Origin: Hyphomonadaceae bacterium
GTDB lineage: Bacteria > Pseudomonadota > Alphaproteobacteria > Caulobacterales > Aquidulcibacteraceae
Length of the DNA stretch: 6,675 nucleotides
Direction: 5' to 3'
NCBI GenBank assembly: GCA_003526465.1
Contig: DPWD01000037.1
Span: 327 to 7,001 of the forward strand
In this document: one piece after another, positions 3,601 to 6,675 of the stretch
Position numbering within the stretch: the first letter of the stretch is position 1
Layout of the letters: each line of letters begins with the position of its first letter
The notes under the pieces: generated by a model
What the model was told of the DNA's origin: nothing
Database searches by the model: none
Seen by the model: only the letters and a program-made list of their open reading frames with translations
Program-made: the position numbers and the translations under genes

Positions 3601-6531
3601 TCACCCGCTCGCGCGTTTCTTGCCGTCTTTCTTTGCCGCTTTCGGCGCCGAGGCACCGGCTACAACGCTCACCTTTGGCGCCTTGCGCTCCGCGTGACGC
3701 CTCAGCGCTTCATCCAGATATCTCCCGGTGTGGCTGGCTTTCACCTTTGCCACGTCTTCGGGCGTTCCGGCAGCGACGATGGCCCCGCCGCCGTCGCCGC
3801 CTTCTGGGCCCAAATCCAAAATCCAGTCGGCGGTTTTGATCACGTCGAGATTGTGCTCGATCACTAGCACTGAGTTCCCGTTGTCGACCAACTCATGCAG
3901 CACTTCGAGAAGCTTCTTCACGTCCTCGAAATGCAGGCCGGTGGTGGGTTCGTCCAATATGTAGAGCGTCCTGCCGGTGGCGCGCTTGGACAATTCCTTG
4001 GAAAGCTTCACGCGCTGCGCTTCCCCGCCTGAAAGCGTCGTCGCCTGCTGGCCGATATGCACGTAGCCGAGGCCGACGCGCTTGAGCGTCTCTAGTTTCT
4101 CGCGGATGCTGGGCACCGCGTTGAACAGGTTCGCGCCTTCCTCCACGGTCATGTCGAGCACGTCGGAGATCGACTTGCCCTTGTACAGGACTTCCAAAGT
4201 CTCGCGATTGTAGCGCTTGCCGCGGCAGGTGTCGCAGGTGACATAGACATCCGGAAGGAAGTGCATTTCGATCTTGATGACGCCGTCGCCCTGGCAGGCT
4301 TCGCAGCGCCCGCCTTTTACGTTGAACGAGAACCGTCCCGGCCCGTATCCGCGCGCCTTGGATTCCGGCAGGCCGGCGAACCAGTCGCGGATCGGGGTGA
4401 AGGCGCCGGTGTAGGTGGCGGGATTGGAGCGCGGCGTGCGGCCAATGGGGGATTGGTCGATGTCGATGATCTTGTCGATGTGTTCGAGCCCCAGGATTGC
4501 ATCGTGCTCGGCGGGAACATCGCCGGCGCCATGCCAGTGGCGGGCCACCGCCTTATAGAGCGTTTCGACCACCAGGGTGGACTTTCCGCCGCCAGAGACG
4601 CCCGTCACGCAAGTGAACACGCCGAGCGGAATTTCCGCATCGAGGTTGCGCAGATTGTTGCCGCGCGCGCCCTTGATGGTGAGCGCGCGGCTCTTGCTGA
4701 GGCGGCGGCGCTTTTCGGGGATGGCGATCTCGCGCGCGCCGGTGAGGTAGGCGCCAGTAATGCTTTCCTTGTTCTTCTGAATCGCGCCCGCCGCGCCTTC
4801 GGCGATGACGCGTCCGCCGTGAACGCCAGCCGCCGGTCCCATGTCGATCACATAATCGGCGGTCAGGATCGCTTCCTCGTCGTGCTCGACCACGAGCACC
4901 GAATTGCCGAGATCGCGCAGCCGCTTCAGCGTTTCGAGCAAGCGGGAATTGTCGCGCTGGTGCAGACCGATGCTGGGCTCGTCGAGCACATAGAGCACGC
5001 CGGTAAGCCCCGAGCCGATCTGCGAGGCAAGCCGGATGCGCTGGCTTTCGCCACCTGAAAGTGTGCCCGAAGCGCGCCCGAGCGAGAGATAGTCGAGGCC
5101 GACATCGACGAGGAACCGCAGCCGGTCGTTGATCTCCTTGAGAATGCGGACCGCGATTTCTTTCTGCTTGGGCGTGAGCGTGTCGTTCAGCGCGCCGAAC
5201 CAGTCGCGCGCCGCGCGGATGGAGAGCGTGGAGGCGATCGCGATGTCGCTGCCGCCTACGCGCACGGCGAGCGCTTCCGGCTTCAGCCGCTTGCCGGCGC
5301 AGGTCGGACACGGCGCCTCCGATTGGTAACGCTCCAGATCCTCGCGCACCCAATTGGAATCGGTTTCTTTCCAGCGGCGTTCCAGGTTCGGCAGTACGCC
5401 CTCGAAATTCTTGGTGGTTTCGTAGCGGCGCACGCCATCGTCATAGACAAACTTGATCGGCTCGCTGGTGCCGTGAAGGATGGCGTCGCGCAGCGGCTTC
5501 GGCAGATCGCGCCAGGGCAGCGTGGGCTTTGCCTTGAAGTGCTTGGCGAGCGCTTCGAGTGTCTGCGCGTAAAGTGGAGACGGCCCTTTCGCCCACGGCG
5601 CCACCGCGCCGTCCTTGAGCGATTTGTCGTGGTCAGGCACCACGCGGTTGGCGTCGAACTTCAATTGCACGCCAAGCCCGTCGCAAGTCGGGCACGCGCC
5701 GGCCGGATTGTTGAACGAGAACAAGCGCGGCTCGATTTCCGGGATGGTGAAGCCGGAAACGGGGCAGGCGAATTTTTGCGAGAAGATGAGACGGTCGCGC
5801 TTGCCGTCGGCAAACTCGGCGAATGCAATCCCGTCCGCGAGGCGCAGCGCCTGCTCCAGCGAATCCGCGAGCCGCGTTTCGATGCCGGCTTTCACGGCGA
5901 TGCGATCGACCACGATCTCGATGTCGTGTTTCAACTTCTTGTCGAGTTTTGGCGGCTCGGAGAGTTCGTAATATTCGCCGTCGACCTTGGCGCGTTGGTA
6001 GCCTTTCTTCAGCAACTCCGCCATTTCTTTGCGGTACTCGCCCTTGCGGTCGCGCACGATAGGAGCAAGCAGATAGAGTCGCGTACCCTCGGGCAGCGCC
6101 ATGATCTGATCGACCATCTGCGCCACCTGCATCGCTTCAATGGGGAGACCGGTGGCAGGCGAATAGGGAACGCCAACGCGCGCCCATAAGAGGCGCATAT
6201 AATCGTAAATTTCGGTGACGGTGCCGACAGTGGAGCGCGGATTGCGCGATGTGGTTTTCTGTTCGATGGAAATCGCAGGCGAGAGCCCCTCGATGGAATC
6301 GACGTCGGGCTTTTGCATCAATTCCAGGAACTGGCGTGCGTATGCCGAGAGCGATTCCACATAACGGCGCTGGCCTTCGGCGTAGATGGTGTCGAACGCG
6401 AGCGAGGATTTGCCTGAGCCTGACAGCCCGGTGATGACCACAAGTTCGTTGCGCGGAATGTCGACATTCACGCTCTTGAGATTATGCTCGCGCGCGCCGC
6501 GCACGCGGATATGGGTGAGCGCGTCTCTCAT
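3601..6531 (-). CDS. uvrA: Excinuclease ABC subunit A, UvrA
   Basis: UvrA is the damage-sensing ATPase of nucleotide excision repair; the dimer scans DNA and loads UvrB. The product is 976 aa, normal for the family. Visible in order: Walker [10 protein letters not shown] (35-43); zinc module 1 (C256, S259, C280, C283); [14 protein letters not shown] (408-421); signature LSGGES (491-496) and Walker B VLDEP (515-519) of the first ATPase; second Walker [10 protein letters not shown] (644-652); zinc module 2 (C743, C746, C766, C769); signature LSGGEA (833-838); Walker B ILDEP (858-862); and a Lys/Ala-rich tail. Zinc module 1 has Ser for its second Cys, which I believe is common in alphaproteobacteria. 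I start at ATG 6531: GAAGG lies 7 nt upstream and the family sequence begins there, while the frame continues 17 non-conserved codons to 6582. The start overlaps the previous gene's stop as ATGA. No SOS box is visible in the window, so any promoter lies upstream. Confidence 0.98.
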   Translation of the reverse strand: MRDALTHIRVRGAREHNLKSVNVDIPRNELVVITGLSGSGKSSLAFDTIYAEGQRRYVESLSAYARQFLELMQKPDVDSIEGLSPAISIEQKTTSRNPRSTVGTVTEIYDYMRLLWARVGVPYSPATGLPIEAMQVAQMVDQIMALPEGTRLYLLAPIVRDRKGEYRKEMAELLKKGYQRAKVDGEYYELSEPPKLDKKLKHDIEIVVDRIAVKAGIETRLADSLEQALRLADGIAFAEFADGKRDRLIFSQKFACPVSGFTIPEIEPRLFSFNNPAGACPTCDGLGVQLKFDANRVVPDHDKSLKDGAVAPWAKGPSPLYAQTLEALAKHFKAKPTLPWRDLPKPLRDAILHGTSEPIKFVYDDGVRRYETTKNFEGVLPNLERRWKETDSNWVREDLERYQSEAPCPTCAGKRLKPEALAVRVGGSDIAIASTLSIRAARDWFGALNDTLTPKQKEIAVRILKEINDRLRFLVDVGLDYLSLGRASGTLSGGESQRIRLASQIGSGLTGVLYVLDEPSIGLHQRDNSRLLETLKRLRDLGNSVLVVEHDEEAILTADYVIDMGPAAGVHGGRVIAEGAAGAIQKNKESITGAYLTGAREIAIPEKRRRLSKSRALTIKGARGNNLRNLDAEIPLGVFTCVTGVSGGGKSTLVVETLYKAVARHWHGAGDVPAEHDAILGLEHIDKIIDIDQSPIGRTPRSNPATYTGAFTPIRDWFAGLPESKARGYGPGRFSFNVKGGRCEACQGDGVIKIEMHFLPDVYVTCDTCRGKRYNRETLEVLYKGKSISDVLDMTVEEGANLFNAVPSIREKLETLKRVGLGYVHIGQQATTLSGGEAQRVKLSKELSKRATGRTLYILDEPTTGLHFEDVKKLLEVLHELVDNGNSVLVIEHNLDVIKTADWILDLGPEGGDGGGAIVAAGTPEDVAKVKASHTGRYLDEALRRHAERKAPKVSVVAGASAPKAAKKDGKKRASG

Positions 6532-6674
6532 GCGCCAGCCTTCGGTGCGACGCGGCGCCAGGCCAGGCGGTGGGTCGCCCACACAAGCAGCGCGCCCGCG
6601 ATAAGCGCGACAGCGAAGGCAACTCCGGAATTTGCCGCACCGCTGGCGAGCGCGAAAAACGCCAGCGGGATGAC
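6528..6674 (-). CDS. C-terminal end of a membrane protein gene upstream of uvrA (partial)
   Basis: On the minus strand a frame open to the right edge encodes 48 residues, [12 protein letters not shown] then [18 protein letters not shown], ending [13 protein letters not shown] and TGA. This is one long or two short hydrophobic helices followed by a basic cytoplasmic tail, the typical end of an integral membrane protein. The TGA overlaps the uvrA ATG in ATGA (6531-6528), so the genes are probably translationally coupled and in one operon. Too little is present to name the family. Confidence comes from the hydrophobic composition and the coupled junction. Confidence 0.7.
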   Translation of the reverse strand, partial: VIPLAFFALASGAANSGVAFAVALIAGALLVWATHRLAWRRVAPKAGA

Positions 6675-6675
6675 T

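Noticed and set aside
4553..5353. Second minus-strand open frame of 266 codons inside uvrA
   Set aside because: Out-of-frame reading of uvrA, with the Arg/Ala/Gly-rich composition typical of GC-rich frame shadows.
4261..6189. Long plus-strand open frames (4261-5058 and 5323-6189) opposite uvrA
   Set aside because: They are antisense shadows of a clear, fully conserved UvrA in GC-rich DNA; their sequences show no family motif or start signal.

Overview
The window looks like chromosomal DNA of a GC-rich alphaproteobacterium. The evidence is family-level: the FabI and UvrA sequences have alphaproteobacterial character (for example the CPVSG variant of the first UvrA zinc module), codons are strongly G/C-ending, and several genes are packed head to tail with overlapping or nearly touching ends. 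I cannot name a genus.

Layout. (1) Bases 2-1672, plus strand: the 3' part of fabI (NADH-dependent enoyl-ACP reductase) followed by a tight run of tiny membrane-protein genes of 74, 30, 27 and 30 codons, then a 122-codon four-helix membrane protein. The 27+30 codon pair is a diverged tandem copy, 198 bp on, of the end of the 74-codon gene plus the first 30-codon gene. (2) Bases 1669-2917, minus strand: a small DUF2007-like gene whose stop codon interlocks with the preceding plus-strand stop, then a tRNA gene, then a 264-codon gene of unknown function with a winged-helix-like N-terminus. The last gene has a strong Shine-Dalgarno and two TA-rich palindromes in its promoter region. (3) Bases 3119-3588, plus strand: a two-gene toxin-antitoxin-like unit, a DUF5397-like small protein overlapping vapD by one base. 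(4) Bases 3601-6675, minus strand: complete uvrA (nucleotide excision repair), overlapping by ATGA the end of an upstream membrane-protein gene that leaves the window.

The blocks at the two ends are housekeeping: type II fatty acid synthesis and DNA repair. The middle (about 2100-3600) is accessory in character, being visibly less GC-rich and holding a toxin-antitoxin pair, a regulator-like orphan, hairpins and operator-like palindromes.

The most striking observation is the tRNA at 2011-2097. Its body is that of a leucine tRNA (long variable arm, Leu-type D arm, A73), but its anticodon loop reads CTCCAAA, giving anticodon CCA, which is that of tryptophan. If functional and leucylated it would place Leu at UGG codons. 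Second in interest is the duplicated array of 27-30 residue membrane microproteins behind fabI, which length cut-offs in gene callers would tend to miss.
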